This document shows, piece after piece, positions 6,056 through 7,084 of a stretch of 7,084 bases of DNA. The notes under the pieces were generated by a model. That model was not told where the DNA came from and did no database searches. It saw only the letters and a list, made by a program, of their open reading frames with translations. The translations under genes were made by a program, and so were the position numbers. The first letter of the stretch is position 1. Every line of letters starts with the position of its first letter. The DNA lies in the NCBI GenBank assembly GCA_945911685.1, contig CAMEAW010000144.1:1-7084 (forward strand), written 5' to 3'. This DNA is from Bordetella parapertussis. Lineage in GTDB: Bacteria > Pseudomonadota > Gammaproteobacteria > Burkholderiales > Burkholderiaceae_B.

Positions 6056-7084
6056 CTATTTGATTAGCCGCTCGCTGGCGATTCGGGCGCCTTCAGCCAG
6101 CGTCCGTAACTTAGCCCAGACCACGTCGGTTGCAACACGACCCATACCTGCTGAGGTATCGAAACCGCAATCGGTGCCCGCTAGCACGCGTGTTGGGTCA
6201 CCGACCTCTGCCGCGCAGCGCTCGAGACGGTCAGCAACTACCTCAGGATGCTCAACGAAGTTCGTTAAAACGTCAATGACACCCGCCACAATAATTTGAT
6301 CTTCTTTCAACGGGTGCTTGCGCAAGACTGTCATTTCGTGGGCGTGGCGTGCGTTGGCGAAGGGCAAGACAAAACCGCCCACATTTGTTTGACTGATGGT
6401 GGGCCAAATTTTTTGCAGGGGGACATCGCAATCATGCGGGCCTTCATAGTTGCCCCAGCACACGTGCATACGCACGCGATCGCGTGGGATATTTCTGAGA
6501 GCAACATTGAGGGCGGTGACAACGCGCTCGATAAAACCGATAAATTTGGCGTCGGATTCATCGTGGTAAGAAACATGGCGCTCGAGTGCGAGATCAGGGC
6601 AATCAATTTGCAGAATAAAGCCGTTATTCACGATCGCTTCGTATTCAAGGCGCAGCGCCTCGGCCAGCGCCGCAAGGTAAGACTCTTCGGTATCGTAATG
6701 TTCGTTTTTACACGCTGAGGCGATGATGCCAGGCGAAGGCGCCGTTAAAAAAGCCTCTGTGAATGTTTGTGATCGTCCAGCCAATTCGGCTTTGAAATCG
6801 ACCGCCTCTGACGCGGCGAGCGCCGGATCAAGATACTTCACCTCGCCCGTTACGCGTGGTGGCAAAAAGTTACTGACCGCCACTTTATCGCCGGCTTGGT
6901 TTGCCATCATCTGCTTAAATTCAGGATAACGTTCGACGTCACCGCGCGACCAACGCTTCCAGCTACCTGAGAAACCGGACATACGACGCTGGACATACAG
7001 AAAAAAACCTTCGCGCTGCTGTTCGCCGTTATTCCCAACGTCGATACCATTCGCCATTTGATTTTCGACACTGGCTTGCATCGC
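6056..7084 (-). CDS. cobalamin-independent methionine synthase II-like (MetE C-terminal-type) protein, N-terminus beyond window
   Basis: About 340 residues of a MetE C-terminal-domain-like TIM barrel, the stand-alone 'methionine synthase II' type found in many bacteria. Full MetE transfers a methyl group from 5-methyltetrahydropteroyltriglutamate to homocysteine on zinc; the stand-alone relatives are mostly uncharacterised. Family signatures (numbered from the ATG at 7081) are GIDVGNNGEQQRE (12-24), FFLYVQRRMSGF (26-37), LQIDCPDLAL (158-167), the zinc-ligand pair His206/Cys208 in HVCWGNYEGPHD, ANARHAHE (242-249), GVID and FVEHPEVVADR, and Cys305 in AGTDCGF. The frame is open to the last base of the window, and relatives begin about 50 residues earlier, so the ATG at 7081 is probably internal. 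The position where the family usually has FEGAN reads LPFAN here, which removes the expected zinc-ligand Glu. It is probably cytoplasmic. Its substrate is unknown, and true methionine synthesis is doubtful. Confidence 0.88.
   Translation of the reverse strand, partial: AMQASVENQMANGIDVGNNGEQQREGFFLYVQRRMSGFSGSWKRWSRGDVERYPEFKQMMANQAGDKVAVSNFLPPRVTGEVKYLDPALAASEAVDFKAELAGRSQTFTEAFLTAPSPGIIASACKNEHYDTEESYLAALAEALRLEYEAIVNNGFILQIDCPDLALERHVSYHDESDAKFIGFIERVVTALNVALRNIPRDRVRMHVCWGNYEGPHDCDVPLQKIWPTISQTNVGGFVLPFANARHAHEMTVLRKHPLKEDQIIVAGVIDVLTNFVEHPEVVADRLERCAAEVGDPTRVLAGTDCGFDTSAGMGRVATDVVWAKLRTLAEGARIASERLIK

Noticed and set aside
5952..6299. + strand open frame overlapping the end of the Bug gene and the MetE-like gene
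   Set aside because: It is antisense to well-conserved MetE-like residues (AGTDCGF region) and its translation is low-complexity Arg/Ser/Ala, so it is a shadow of the real gene.
6296..6718. + strand open frame of 140 codons antisense to the MetE-like gene
   Set aside because: The opposite strand carries the zinc-site and family motifs throughout. This frame has no recognisable domain and no ribosome binding site.
1..7084. Mobile element, CRISPR array, tRNA or rRNA
   Set aside because: I saw no transposase-like protein, regularly spaced repeats, cloverleaf-type sequence or rRNA-like stretch. The window is packed with ordinary coding genes.

Overview
The window most likely comes from a betaproteobacterium of the order Burkholderiales, perhaps Alcaligenaceae-like. 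Four of the eight genes encode periplasmic tricarboxylate-type solute-binding proteins of the Bug/TctC family, which is hugely expanded in Bordetella and relatives. A small DUF4936-type protein, a family I know mainly from betaproteobacteria, supports the same placement. GC content looks moderate (near half by eye). This placement is inference from gene content; no rRNA or other phylogenetic marker is present.

Layout. Positions 1-2924 (+ strand) hold a Bug gene whose 5' end lies outside the window, a second complete Bug gene that is a tandem paralogue (about 80% identical over the shared 207 residues), and an FMN-dependent alpha-hydroxy-acid oxidase/dehydrogenase. A good hairpin terminator at 2939-2966 closes this block. 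Positions 2998-4875 (- strand) hold a compact block that reads ubiX (flavin prenyltransferase), a DUF4936-type small protein, then a third Bug gene starting 3 nt after the DUF4936 stop codon. An 85-bp divergent promoter region (4876-4960) separates ubiX from a fourth Bug gene (4961-5959, +). The last 1 kb (- strand, 6056-7084) is a cobalamin-independent methionine-synthase-II-like protein that lacks about 50 N-terminal residues because it runs off the window edge.

How the genes may work together. The Bug proteins should each bind a carboxylate or related small molecule in the periplasm. No membrane components (TctA/TctB) are present, so these are orphan receptors that would have to share a transporter encoded elsewhere. 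The tandem Bug pair immediately upstream of the hydroxy-acid oxidase suggests capture and oxidation of a 2-hydroxy acid, but the substrate cannot be read from the sequence. UbiX makes prenylated FMN for UbiD-type decarboxylases; no ubiD is visible here.

I found no mobile element, CRISPR array, tRNA or rRNA, and no clear sign of a wholly new system. The points most worth a second look are the shortened active-site loop and altered FMN-phosphate site of the hydroxy-acid oxidase, the apparent loss of a zinc-ligand Glu in the MetE-like protein, and the tandem Bug duplication. No gap between genes exceeds 150 bases.
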